From contig NZ_JAEVHL010000044.1 in assembly GCF_016803395.1 (NCBI RefSeq), positions 1 through 34,432 of the forward strand: 34,432 nt of DNA, written 5' to 3'. The notes under the pieces were generated by a model. It had not been told where the DNA came from. It worked only from the letters and a program-made list of their open reading frames with translations, and did not search any database. A program made the position numbers and the translations under genes. Of this stretch, positions 23,243 through 31,912 are shown piece after piece. This DNA comes from Micromonospora tarensis. GTDB taxonomy: Bacteria > Actinomycetota > Actinomycetes > Mycobacteriales > Micromonosporaceae. Within the stretch, counting starts at the first letter, position 1. Each line of letters opens with the position of its first letter.

Positions 23243-23880
23243 TCACCCGCAGCCGTGCACCCAGTTCCAGCCGATGAAGGTGTGCCGCAGATTCACGCTC
23301 TGCTGGCAGGTGGCCGTACCGTCACCGTTGAGCACGACCCTGGAGTCGTGCACGTTGTAGTACCAGTCGCCGGTGGTGTCGAAGATGCCCTGGTAGGAGA
23401 ACTCCGCGTGGTGGTCGTAGCTGGCGGACGGGCATGCGGTGGCACATCCGCCGCTGCTCGTCGCCGTGCGCACCGACCAGCCGGCGTTCCACGGCTCGCG
23501 GTTGACGTGCGTCGAGAACGAGGTGGACGACGAGGTCACCGCTCCGCCGGCCGTGGTGCTGGTGCTGTCGGTGTAGAGCGCCGACATGACGATGCCGCAG
23601 CAGTCGTACATCTCGGAGTAGGTGTGGTAGGACGCCGCCGCGAGCCGCGCCTTGCCGGCCGGCGCGGGAAGGATCTCAGCCGGACCGGTGACGACCCGAC
23701 AGTCGGCGCCGATGGAGATCGACTGGCGGACCACCGAGCCGGGTGGCGGAGCCGTGAGGCTGCCGGTCAGCTGGATCGCACCGCACGACTGTGTCGCCTC
23801 GGTGGGCGACGCGGACGCGCGCCGGGGATCAGGATGACCGCCGCCGCGGTCGTCAGCAGCGCGGTGAGGAGCCGTCGCAT
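23243..23880 (-). CDS. Secreted protein of unknown function, frame broken in the signal peptide
   Basis: I do not recognise the family. The ATG at 23880 has a good ribosome site (GGAG, 5 bases away) and starts a signal peptide, MRRLLTALLTTAAAVILIPG, in one frame. The mature part (ASASPTEATQSC onward, about 190 residues) lies in the next frame. One missing base at about 23819, in a GCGCG run, would join them into a 212-residue protein with cleavage after Ala. The mature chain has seven or more Cys, Trp-rich segments (WYYNVHDS, IGWNWVHGCG) and Ser/Thr-rich stretches, as in small disulfide-bonded extracellular proteins. It is the only gene between the SARP and the small membrane protein; no link to the cluster is evident. 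Confidence 0.6.
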
Positions 23881-24258
23881 GTGTTCTCCGTCCTGTGTGC
23901 TGGCGGCACCAGCGGTGCCCGGCGATCGTCCGCCAGGAGTGCGCCGCCGACGTCGGCGCCGAGGCGCGCGCGGCCGCCAAACCGTTGGGGCAGGCCAACT
24001 TCCGGCTTGTGTGCCGTTGTCGACACGACCCGGGTGAGCCGCCGCTGACGACGATACCGGTTATCGGCATCGATGGCTGCCCGTGGGAGTCCCACCATCG
24101 GCGACGGGTGCGGAGTGGATTGCCGCCACAGGGGGTATCTCAGGTGACCGGTGGGGTCCGCCCGCCCGGCGGCCATTGCCGTTCGCCCTCGTCATCGCCC
24201 ATCTCGCGGAGGCCCCGTCGGAGTCGTCCGCCGCCAACCCGCACCGGAGGAGAACCCC
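23881..24258. other. Divergent intergenic region
   Basis: 378 bases between the start of the secreted-protein gene and the start of the small membrane-protein gene. It should hold two promoters. I see no tRNA, clear operator or conserved -35/-10 pair. Open frames running through it lack ribosome sites and appear to be shadows. Confidence 0.5.
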
Positions 24259-24405
24259 ATGTCGGTCCAGGCACTTCTCTACCTCGTCGCGATCATCCTG
24301 ATCGTGCTCGCGGCCCTGCCGCTGCGCACTCGTGGCGTCTCGCTCGCGCTGCTGGGTGCCGCCTGTGCCCTGCTCGCCTACGCCTGGCCGGTGATCACCG
24401 ACTGA
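24259..24405 (+). CDS. Small membrane protein, 48 residues
   Basis: A two-helix protein: residues 5-21 (ALLYLVAIILIVLAALP) and 27-43 (VSLALLGAACALLAYAW) are hydrophobic, separated by a basic turn (LRTRG). The ATG has a very good GGAGGAG site 6 bases upstream, and codon use fits a real gene. Similar tiny proteins of unknown function are common in actinobacteria. It stands alone, convergent with the CBM13 protein gene. Confidence 0.72.
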   Translation: MSVQALLYLVAIILIVLAALPLRTRGVSLALLGAACALLAYAWPVITD

Positions 24406-24511
24406 CCTACCGGGTGCCGCCGCCGCACCCCGCCTGGCCGGTCGACCCGTGCCAAGGTGGCGCGGCCGACCCGGCTGCCGACACCGGGCCCACACCGCGG
24501 CTGACGTCGCC

Positions 24512-24560
24512 GCCCGGCCGGGAGCGAGACGCGTGTGCCACCGTCCGCTCCCGGCCGGGC
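24512..24560 (-). terminator. Bidirectional hairpin terminator
   Basis: A perfect 15-base-pair stem (GCCCGGCCGGGAGCG and its complement) around a 19-base loop, just past the stop of the CBM13-beta-helix gene and 107 bases past the small membrane-protein gene. Convergent placement fits termination from both sides. Confidence 0.65.
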
Positions 24561-24566
24561 TGCCGC

Positions 24567-26224
24567 TCAACACCAGGTCAGTGTCGAGTTGATCCGCGTG
24601 ACGTTGCTGATCGTGTTGTTCGCGCCACCGCAGGGGCTCTGGGTGATGTTGGTGCCGCTGACGGTCAGGTTCTGCAACCGGATGCCCGAGGAGATCGGGA
24701 ACTCGGTCCGCGCGGCGATCCGCACCTCGCCACCGCCGGTCACCGTCCCGGACACCCCGGCGATGACGACGTTGTAGCAGTTCTCCACCAGGATCGCGTT
24801 GTTCCCGGTGTTCGAGATCGTCACCCGGTCGATGACCGCGCCACCGGACTCGGACACGCAGAAGATCCCCCGACCACCCCCGGACGCGATCACGTTCCCG
24901 ACCCGGATGTTCGTCGGGTACGAGCTGCCCACCCGGCCGTTGCGGTTGGCCATCCGGAACGCCGCGTACCCGGTCCCGGCCCCGGCGTTCTGCGCGTCGA
25001 CGGTGCCCACGGTGGCGTTGATCGTGTCGTTGAGCAGCAGGCCGGAGTCCCGGGTGTTGCGCGCGGTGACCGTGCCGATGGTCAGACCGTCCACGCCATA
25101 CGTCTCCACCCCGTGGGTGCCGGTCCCCGACACGTACACGGTGTCGATGCGGACGTTGCGTACCTTCACCGCCCGGTCCCCACCGTGGTTGTCGATGCGG
25201 ATGCCCAGCCCCGCCGAGAGCCGCATGTCGATCTGCCCGAGGGTCAGGTTGTTCACGTTGCGCATGAAGATGCCGTACAACGGCGAGCCGGTCAGCGTCA
25301 GGTTCTGCACCTCGACGTCGGTGGTGCCCCGCGAGTACACCGGCGCCTGGTCGCCCGAGCCCGAGCCGGTCACGTGATCGTGCCGCACACCGCCACTGTG
25401 GTGTACGACGGCAGCGACAACCGGGAACCCGCGCTCACCGACCCGGAGCCGCGCACGACCACCCGCTGCTTCGACGTCCGACCCGCCGACAGCGAGTTCA
25501 CCGCCGCCTGCATGGCGGACAACATGTCCGAGCCCGAGTAGACAGTGGACGAGCCGTTGCGCGCCGTCCAGGTGCTTCCGTTCAGCACGGCCTCGGCGTT
25601 GGTGGACCCGCTGCCGCAGCCGCTGCTCGGTGGTGGCGTGCTGCCGCCACCGACGGCGACCAGCTGCCACTGCTGGTTCGTGCCGTTGAGGTCGGCGTAC
25701 TGACTGACGCGTCCGCCGTCGGCGGTGGACCGCTCCCAGACCTCGAGTGCCTTGGCGGAGTGCCGGTTGATCAGCCGGATGTAGCCGCCGTCGGAGTCGA
25801 GGACCTGGAACTGCTGGTTGGTGGCGTTGAGATCGGACCACTGCCGGAACTCGGCGCCGTCGGCGGTGTTCCACTCCCAGAGGTCGACGACCTTGCCGCT
25901 GTGTCGCGCCCTGAGCCGGTAGTAGCCGCTGCCGGAGGAGACGAACTGGAACTGCTGCCACTGGCCGTCGTTGCGGGACCACTGCTGGATCACCGCGCCG
26001 TCGGCGGTGGAGGTGTCCCGGACGTCGAGGACCTTGCCGCTGTTGCGGTTGACCAGCACGTAGTAGGCGCTGGTGTCGATGGTGGCCGCCGTCGCCGCGG
26101 GCGCGCCGACCACGACGGCGCCGACCGCGCCGACCAGCGTGGTGATCATGGCCAGGAGCATCGCGGTACGCCGACCCCGGCGGGATGGTCCGCCGCTGAC
26201 CGGTCTGCTGGTGGTGGAGGGCAT
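24567..26224 (-). CDS. Secreted CBM13 (ricin-type) plus parallel beta-helix protein, reading frame broken once
   Basis: Probable extracellular pectin- or hemicellulose-active protein of about 552 residues. Order: basic N-terminus and signal peptide (1-47, ending ATAA), a three-fold ricin-type carbohydrate-binding domain (about 50-190, repeats containing QQF and QQW), a GGGSTPPPSSG linker, and a right-handed beta-helix with repeated NLTL/GIR/VRI-type turns, as in pectate lyases and polygalacturonases. I cannot name the catalytic family. One base is missing at about 25375: the first frame stops right after AVCGTIT, and the next continues VTGSGSGDQAPVYSRG. It follows the GH43 gene by 7 bases, with a ribosome site AGAGGAC near the GH43 stop, so they form an operon. 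Confidence 0.83.
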
Positions 26225-26231
26225 GTGTCCT

Positions 26232-27746
26232 CTATTCCAGGTGGAAGGTGGCGGAGGGGTGCTCGGTGCTCGACGTCAGCGCGTCCAGGTAGAGCAGCCC
26301 GTCGCGGTGGCGCACGTAGCGGCCCGGGAAGTTCTGTGCCTCCAGGGAGAGCCCGGCGCTGGCGGCCAGGCCGGAGCGGCGGTGGAAGCTCGCGTCGGCG
26401 CCGAAGAGGGACGAGCCGTCGTTGCGCTCGACGTACAGGGCGTAGCCACGGTGCCGTAGGTAGTAGCCCGGGAAGTTGGTCGACTCCAGCGACACCGTCG
26501 CGCCGCCGGCGAGGCCGGTGACGATGCGGAACTGCGAGTCGGCCAGGTTGGCCACGTTCGGCTCCAGCCGGGCCCGGTAGTCGTAGTGCCGGATGTAGCT
26601 GTTGGTCTGGTCGTGTGACCGCAGCCGGACCGGGGTGGCCCCGTCGGGCACCGGGATGCCGAAGTTCGGGGTGCCGTCGGCGTTCCAGTACAGCTTCTGC
26701 AGCCGGGTCCGCCGGTTCGGGTCGTTGAGTGGGTCGCCGCTGATGTCGCGGTAGTTGCGGTCGTGATAGACGAGAATGTCGCTCTGTCCGTCCTCGGAGA
26801 CGGTGAACGAGTTGTGACCGGGGCCGTACTGGCCGGTGGCCGCGTTGCTGGTGAACACCGGGCTGGCGGACTTGCTCCACGAGGCGGCGTCGAGCAGGTT
26901 CGCGGTGGCGGAGGCGGTCAGCATGCCGAGGCAGTAGTTGGCGTCCGTGGCGCTGGCCGAGTAGGTCAGGAAGACGCGGCCGTTGCGTTGTACCACCGTC
27001 GGTCCCTCGGCCACCCGGTAACCGCGGGTCTCCCAGTCGTACGTCGGCACGACGAGTCGGGTCACCGTGCCGGTGATCTGCCAGGGGTTGGCGCCCATCC
27101 GGGCGAGGTAGACGTTGGAGTTGGTGGAGATGCCCGGCTCCTGCTGCGCCCAGGTCAGGTAGCGCACGCCGTTGACGACGAAGGTCGAGGCGTCCAGGCT
27201 GAAGGTGTCCCAGGGGGTCGTGATCCGGCCGCGTTCGGTCCAGGAACCGGTGAGCGGGTTGGCGTTGGCGTTCTCCAGCACGTACATCCGGATCCGCCAC
27301 ACGTCATCGGTCCGGCCCGCGGCGAAGTAGACGTACCACCTGTTGTTTATGAAGTGGATCTCCGGTGCCCAGATGTGGGCGCCCATCTCCCCGCTGGTGT
27401 GCCGGGTCCAGATGGTCGTCTCCGCCGCCGTCGCCAGCCCCTGCAGGGTGGTCGCCCGGCGCAGCACGATCCGGTCGTACTGCGGGACGGTCGCGGTCAG
27501 GTAGTAGTAGCCGTCGGTGTGCCGGAAGATGTGCGGGTCGGCCCGCTGGTTCACCAGCGGGTTGGTGTAACTGACCGCCGGTGCGGCCTGGGCCGGCCCG
27601 GCCACCGGCAGTCCGGCGGGGACGGCGAGGACCACCAGCACCGCCGCCACCAGGGAGCGCAGGCGCCGGGGGCGATGGTTGCCGTCGGAGCCGGGTTCGG
27701 CGGTCCGCCGGGCGGGGGGATCGGTGTGGTCCGGTGGCAGCGGCAT
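26232..27746 (-). CDS. Secreted GH43 glycosidase with AbfB (CBM42) domain, probable alpha-L-arabinofuranosidase
   Basis: A 504-residue secreted enzyme that likely removes arabinose from arabinoxylan or arabinan. A long basic N-region is followed by a hydrophobic core and signal cleavage near residue 54. The five-bladed propeller domain carries the base Asp in RADPH (residue 70), the Asp in SLDAST and the acid Glu in RVAEGP. From about residue 355 comes an AbfB domain with its repeated NFPGYYLRHRG/NFPGRYVRHRD pattern and the end ATFHLE, an arabinose-binding module. ATG at 27746 is chosen for the GGAGGACAG site just upstream. First gene of a two-gene unit with the CBM13 protein. Confidence 0.93.
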   Translation of the reverse strand: MPLPPDHTDPPARRTAEPGSDGNHRPRRLRSLVAAVLVVLAVPAGLPVAGPAQAAPAVSYTNPLVNQRADPHIFRHTDGYYYLTATVPQYDRIVLRRATTLQGLATAAETTIWTRHTSGEMGAHIWAPEIHFINNRWYVYFAAGRTDDVWRIRMYVLENANANPLTGSWTERGRITTPWDTFSLDASTFVVNGVRYLTWAQQEPGISTNSNVYLARMGANPWQITGTVTRLVVPTYDWETRGYRVAEGPTVVQRNGRVFLTYSASATDANYCLGMLTASATANLLDAASWSKSASPVFTSNAATGQYGPGHNSFTVSEDGQSDILVYHDRNYRDISGDPLNDPNRRTRLQKLYWNADGTPNFGIPVPDGATPVRLRSHDQTNSYIRHYDYRARLEPNVANLADSQFRIVTGLAGGATVSLESTNFPGYYLRHRGYALYVERNDGSSLFGADASFHRRSGLAASAGLSLEAQNFPGRYVRHRDGLLYLDALTSSTEHPSATFHLE

Positions 27747-28072
27747 CTGTCCTCCGTGCGGTTGGTGGGCGACCAGCGGTCGGCGCAGGGGTGGTGCCAG
27801 CCGACCGCGTGCAGCGACCCGGTTCGCGGCCACGCCGCGCCAGGGAGAGGCGCGAGCCGGCTGGGTGACGGTGGTGTTGCGGCCCGGTAGCGGTCTTAGT
27901 GTTGGCGTTAACATTGATGACTGTCAAGGCGTGTTGGCGGCCGACCTGCGCTGCCCTGTGCGGTGCTGTCGGGTAGCCGGTCCGCTCTGGAGCGAGGCGA
28001 CAATCGACGGCCGGCAGGCTGGCGACGCGGCGGATCGTGCCGGCTGGGGTAGATATGTCCCATACTCATCGC
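27747..28072. other. Divergent intergenic region between GH43 and TMEM175-like genes
   Basis: 326 bases. The left part is a leader of about 150 bases for the GH43 transcript; the promoter and operator-like site lie at 27900-27927. The remainder should contain the promoter of the TMEM175-like gene, where I see nothing distinctive. Confidence 0.5.
27900..27927 (-). promoter_or_regulatory. GH43 promoter with LacI-like operator
   Basis: On the minus strand a TTGACA -35 element (27927-27922) is followed within the spacer by TGTTAACGCCAACA (27913-27900). This matches a TGTTAACGTTAACA-type palindrome except for two positions in one half. Sugar-responsive LacI-family repressors bind such sites upstream of glycosidase genes. 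Repression lifted by an arabinose-containing oligosaccharide is a reasonable guess; no repressor gene lies in the window, and the -10 box is not clear. Confidence 0.5.
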
Positions 28073-28723
28073 ATGCCTCCCGAAAGCGGCAATCCTCCGC
28101 TCGTGCGTCAGCCGGGCCGACTGGTGTCCTTCAGCGACGCCGTCTTCGCCATCGCCGTGACGCTGCTCGTGCTGGAGATCCAACCGCCGCGGGATTTCGG
28201 GCACCTGCTACCGGGCCTCGGCGGGTTGTGGCCGTCGTACCTGGCCTACGCGCTGAGCTTCCTGCTCATCGGGCAGGTGTGGGTCAACCACCACGTCATG
28301 TTCGACCGGGTCCGGCACGTCGACCGTGCGGTCCTGTTCCTCAACACGCTGCTCCTGATGGTCATCGCGTTCCTACCGTTCTCCACGTCGCTCCTCGCCG
28401 ACGCGCTCCGCGCGGGGCAGGGCCTGCGTACGGCGGTCGTCGGCTACGGCTGCACACTGTGGACGGCAGCGGCCCTGTTCAACCTCATCTGGGCCTACCT
28501 CGGCCGGGCCGAGCTGCTGGAGCCCGGCCTCGGCCCCTTCGGTGTCCGGGCCATCCGCCGTCGGTTCGCGCTCGCGCTGCTCTGGATCGGCTCCGGCACC
28601 CTCGTCGGCGCGTTCGTGCCGATCGCTGGTGTCGCCATCATCGCCGGCTTCCTGCCCGCCTACTACCTCCCCATCCGGGGCGAGTACGGCGAGCAGGACG
28701 CTGCCACCGACCGCCCCGGCTAG
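28073..28723 (+). CDS. TMEM175-like (DUF1211) membrane protein
   Basis: Six-helix membrane protein of 216 residues. The first helix carries the signature RLVSFSDAVFAIAVTLLVLEI, in which the FSD motif lines the ion path of bacterial TMEM175 potassium channels. VNHHVMF after helix 3 and a basic cytoplasmic stretch (RAIRRRF) are typical too. The start is uncertain: ATG at 28073 is used, but ATG at 28055 is in frame and neither has a strong ribosome site. It stands alone and has no obvious tie to its neighbours. Confidence 0.85.
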   Translation: MPPESGNPPLVRQPGRLVSFSDAVFAIAVTLLVLEIQPPRDFGHLLPGLGGLWPSYLAYALSFLLIGQVWVNHHVMFDRVRHVDRAVLFLNTLLLMVIAFLPFSTSLLADALRAGQGLRTAVVGYGCTLWTAAALFNLIWAYLGRAELLEPGLGPFGVRAIRRRFALALLWIGSGTLVGAFVPIAGVAIIAGFLPAYYLPIRGEYGEQDAATDRPG

Positions 28724-28867
28724 CGGCAGTCCTGTCGATCCCCGGTCCAGCCGCAGGCGCTCGCCTGGTCTGACAGCGCTTGCTGAGACCTCCGCACGAG
28801 CGTAAGAAGAACACCACCACCGTCGACCCCGGCGCTGATCCGCCGGTCAGGTTCGAAGGAGATGCGT

Positions 28868-30901
28868 GTGACCACCCCCAGAAGGCTCCGGCTCGTGGTG
28901 TCCCTGCTGGTGACGGCGAGCACCGTCCTGATCGGCCCGTCCGCCACCGCCGCACCGGCCGCCACCCCCGAACCCGCCGGGCAGCGCACCTGCGATCCGA
29001 TCGACCCGACGGCCTGCCTGCTGCCGTTCCCGAACGACTACTTCACCGTCGCGGACCGGACCAGCCCCACCGGCAAACGGGTGCGGTTCGCGGCGACCGC
29101 CATGCCCAGCAACGTGCAGGGGGTGCCGATCGAGCCGACGGAATGGAACCGCCAGGACGGGTTCAGCCCCGGCTCGCCGATCCTGGTGCGGGTGCCCGGC
29201 CTCGACCCCGTGGCGACCGGCATCGCGCCGGTCACCGACATCGGCCGCTCCCTGGCGCCGGACGCGCCGATCGTGCTGCTCGACGCCCGGACCGGTAGGC
29301 GCACGCCGTACTGGGCGGAGCTGGACGCGCACGCCGCCGGCCAACCCGACCGGCAGCTGCTGATCATCCGGCCGGCCGTGGCGTTGGCCGAGGGCACCCG
29401 CTACGTGGTCGCTCTGCGTGGGCTACGCGACGGCAGCGGGGCGTTGATCCCGGCGCCAGAGGCGTTCCGGGCGTACGTCGATGACGCCGGCCCGGCTCAC
29501 CGGGACAGTCGTGCGCCGCAGCTGAGGCGCATCGTCGCCGACCTGGCCCGGGCCGGTGTCGGGCGGCACGGTCTCTACCTTGCCTGGGATTTCACGGTGG
29601 CCAGCCGGCACGGTCTGACCGGGCGGATGCTCGCGGTCCGGGACGGCGCCTTCGCCGACCTCGGCCGGGCCGCGCCGTCGTTCACCGTCACCCAGGTGAC
29701 CGACTACGCGCCGGAGCAGGAGCCGCTGATCGCTCGGCAGGTGACCGGCACCATCGGCGTGCCGTCCTACCTGACCGGCGACGGCGGTCCCGGCTCCCGG
29801 CTGCACTACGGGCCGGCCGGCGGCGCGGGAACGCCGCCGACGCCGAACGCTCTACCCACCCCGTCCGGCACCACGGTGGCGGCCGACTTCGTCTGCAACA
29901 TCCCGCGTAGCGCCTCGGCGGCGAAGCCGGCGCACCTCTCCCTCTACGGCCACGGGCTGCTCGGCAAGCCGACCGAGATCAACGCCGGCAACGTCAGAAC
30001 CATGTCGAACACTCACAACTTCACCTTCTGCGCGACCAGCTGGATCGGCATGGCCGCCGCCGACGTGCCCTACGTGGCCGGAGCCTTCACCGATCTCAGC
30101 GCCTTTCCCGCGGTGGCGGACCGGTTGCAGCAGAGCTTCCTGAACTTCCTCTTCCTGGGCCGCGCGATGATCCATCCGGGTGGGTTCGCCGCCCATCCGG
30201 CGTTCCGGGACGGCACCGCCCGGCCGCTGATCAACCGGGCTGGTGGGCTGCACTACGACGGCAACAGTCAGGGCGGCATCAACGGTGGCGCGCTCACCGC
30301 CATCGCCCAGGACTGGACCCGGTCGGCGCTCGGCGTGCCGGCGATGAACTATTCCACGCTGCTGCAACGCAGTGTGGACTTCGCTCCGTTCCAGGCCGTG
30401 CTGGACGGCAACTACCCGGACCGGGTCGACCAGCAACTGATCCTCGCGCTGCTGCAGATGCTGTGGGACCGGTCCGAGGCCAACGGGTACGCCCAGCACG
30501 TGACCGACCGGCCGCTGCCCGGTACCCCGGCGCACCAGGTGCTGATGCACGTGGCCTTCGGCGACCACCAGGTGTCACCCGCGGCGGCGGAGGTGCAGGC
30601 CCGCACCATCGGCGCGCGCCTGCACACCCCCGCGCTCGCCGACGGCTGGTCACTGGACGAGCGGCCGTACTGGGGCATCGCGCCGATCCGCGGCTACCCG
30701 TACCGGGGGTCGGCGATCGTGATCTGGAACAGCGGCGCGGCCCACGCGCCGCCGCCGACCAACCTGGCGCCGGCCGGGCCGGAGTTCGGCGACGATCCGC
30801 ACGAGTTCCCCCGCGCGCAGCCCGGTGCCCAGGAACAGAAGGCGGTCTTCCTGCTCACCGGCACTGTCATCGACGTCTGCGCGGGCACCCCCTGCCCGTG
30901 A
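28868..30901 (+). CDS. Large secreted alpha/beta-hydrolase-like protein
   Basis: Secreted protein of about 677 residues. The signal peptide (RRLRLVVSLLVTASTVLIGPSATA) is followed by CDPIDPTACLLPFPNDYFTV, a pattern seen in proteins annotated as virulence-factor lipase N-terminal, then by a mainly beta region and a hydrolase-like C-terminal half. YDGNSQGG near the middle of that half looks like a nucleophile elbow (GNSQG), and SLYGHGLLGKP resembles the oxyanion strand. The substrate is unknown; an esterase or lipase is plausible. The AAGGAG site at 28856-28861 abuts ATG 28862, so the GTG two codons later, with 6-base spacing, is the better start. Confidence 0.75.
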   Translation: MTTPRRLRLVVSLLVTASTVLIGPSATAAPAATPEPAGQRTCDPIDPTACLLPFPNDYFTVADRTSPTGKRVRFAATAMPSNVQGVPIEPTEWNRQDGFSPGSPILVRVPGLDPVATGIAPVTDIGRSLAPDAPIVLLDARTGRRTPYWAELDAHAAGQPDRQLLIIRPAVALAEGTRYVVALRGLRDGSGALIPAPEAFRAYVDDAGPAHRDSRAPQLRRIVADLARAGVGRHGLYLAWDFTVASRHGLTGRMLAVRDGAFADLGRAAPSFTVTQVTDYAPEQEPLIARQVTGTIGVPSYLTGDGGPGSRLHYGPAGGAGTPPTPNALPTPSGTTVAADFVCNIPRSASAAKPAHLSLYGHGLLGKPTEINAGNVRTMSNTHNFTFCATSWIGMAAADVPYVAGAFTDLSAFPAVADRLQQSFLNFLFLGRAMIHPGGFAAHPAFRDGTARPLINRAGGLHYDGNSQGGINGGALTAIAQDWTRSALGVPAMNYSTLLQRSVDFAPFQAVLDGNYPDRVDQQLILALLQMLWDRSEANGYAQHVTDRPLPGTPAHQVLMHVAFGDHQVSPAAAEVQARTIGARLHTPALADGWSLDERPYWGIAPIRGYPYRGSAIVIWNSGAAHAPPPTNLAPAGPEFGDDPHEFPRAQPGAQEQKAVFLLTGTVIDVCAGTPCP

Positions 30902-30988
30902 CGCGGTGACCGATCACGTCGGACCGGCCCGCCGGGAGCCGAACACCGCTCCTACGGTCTTGGTGTCTTCCCGAGGAGAAGGACCGAC

Positions 30989-31132
30989 ATGGTCTTCGCC
31001 GCCTCCGGCGCGGGCCCGTCGTTCAGCGAGGACCACCTGCCGGTGGTCTCCAGCACTCTCACCGACGGCACCCAGGTCTGCTACCTGGGTATGCGCGCCA
31101 CCGCCCGGGACGCTCCGCGACGACCATGGCAA
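30989..31132 (+). CDS. Possible small gene with unclear end
   Basis: An ATG at 30989 preceded by GGAGAAGGA (spacing about 5-6) opens MVFAASGAGPSFSEDHLPVV, which has reasonable codon use for about 45 codons. The frame then has no stop before running antisense into the lipoprotein gene. A different frame stops at 31136. It could be a short protein of about 48 residues with an indel, or a gene remnant. No family recognised; low confidence. Confidence 0.25.
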
Positions 31133-31807
31133 CTAGCCGGGTCGACGGGCCAGGACGAGGGGACGGAGCTTGGCCGTGAGTTCCTCGGCGAGCACCAGTT
31201 GGTAGTACGTCCCACGGGCCACGCCGTAGACGACCGCCCGACAGGAGTTCACCCGGCCCGGCAGCGTGAACCGGCTGACCTGCTTCCCGGTCCTGGCCTC
31301 GAACACCCGGTAGATGAAGCGCGCCGAGCGCAGTTCGGCGGTCGTCCTGGTGCCGTCGCTGCCGCGGTAGGTGCACGTCTCCACCTTCCTGCTCGGGTAG
31401 TCGTCGTCGAAGTACTCGCAGATGACGAGCTGGGTGTTCTGCTCCGGGTACATGCCCGGCTGCCACTGGGCCTGCCACTCGGTGGGCAGCTCGGACTCCA
31501 ACTCCACAGGCGCGTACGAGTGCATGACGAACAGCGCCGCCAGGTGCACGCCAGCCCCGGCGTAGGCCGGACCGTCCGGGTTGTAGGGGCGTACCGCCTT
31601 CGGGTTGAAGGTCGAACCGCCGCATGCCTCCTGGTCTGTTCTGATGGTCGGGCGCGGTGGCGGCCAGGTCGGGCTGGCCGCTGTCGAGGCGGACGGTGTA
31701 GGTGTCGTCGAGGCCGGGGGCGAGTCCGGCTCGCCGCCGCACGCGCTGAGCCCACCCAGGGCGACGATCAGGGTGAGCAGTTGTGTCAACCGCCGCGAAC
31801 CGCTCAC
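31133..31807 (-). CDS. Putative lipoprotein of unknown function
   Basis: A 224-residue exported protein. The signal peptide (RRLTQLLTLIVALGGLSAC) ends in the lipobox LSAC, followed by a Pro/Ser/Thr-rich spacer and a globular domain with several Cys (EACGGS, VICEYF, ETCTYRG, VNSCRAV). The GTG at 31807 is preferred because it places the signal sequence at the N-terminus; longer frames up to 31909 add a hydrophilic segment. I do not recognise the domain. It follows the FAD/Fe-S oxidase gene by about 105 bases on the same strand. Confidence 0.7.
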   Translation of the reverse strand: MSGSRRLTQLLTLIVALGGLSACGGEPDSPPASTTPTPSASTAASPTWPPPRPTIRTDQEACGGSTFNPKAVRPYNPDGPAYAGAGVHLAALFVMHSYAPVELESELPTEWQAQWQPGMYPEQNTQLVICEYFDDDYPSRKVETCTYRGSDGTRTTAELRSARFIYRVFEARTGKQVSRFTLPGRVNSCRAVVYGVARGTYYQLVLAEELTAKLRPLVLARRPG

Positions 31808-31912
31808 GCCGCCCCCATCGTCCTGCTGTCGGTCTGCCGGGGCATCGACCGGTGCTCGGGCCGAGCCTGCTGGGTCCGGACGATGGTACCGGCCGTACCG
31901 GTCGGGCACCGG

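Noticed and set aside
21093..23246. Long minus-strand open frame of 717 codons
   Set aside because: It lies opposite the NB-ARC/TPR part of the SARP gene, whose motifs are clear; the antisense translation has no recognisable domain.
24567..25982. 471-codon minus-strand frame as a complete gene
   Set aside because: Its first ~200 codons are an Arg/Pro-rich shadow of the CBM13 region; only the part below 25373 is real and belongs to the gene that starts at 26224.
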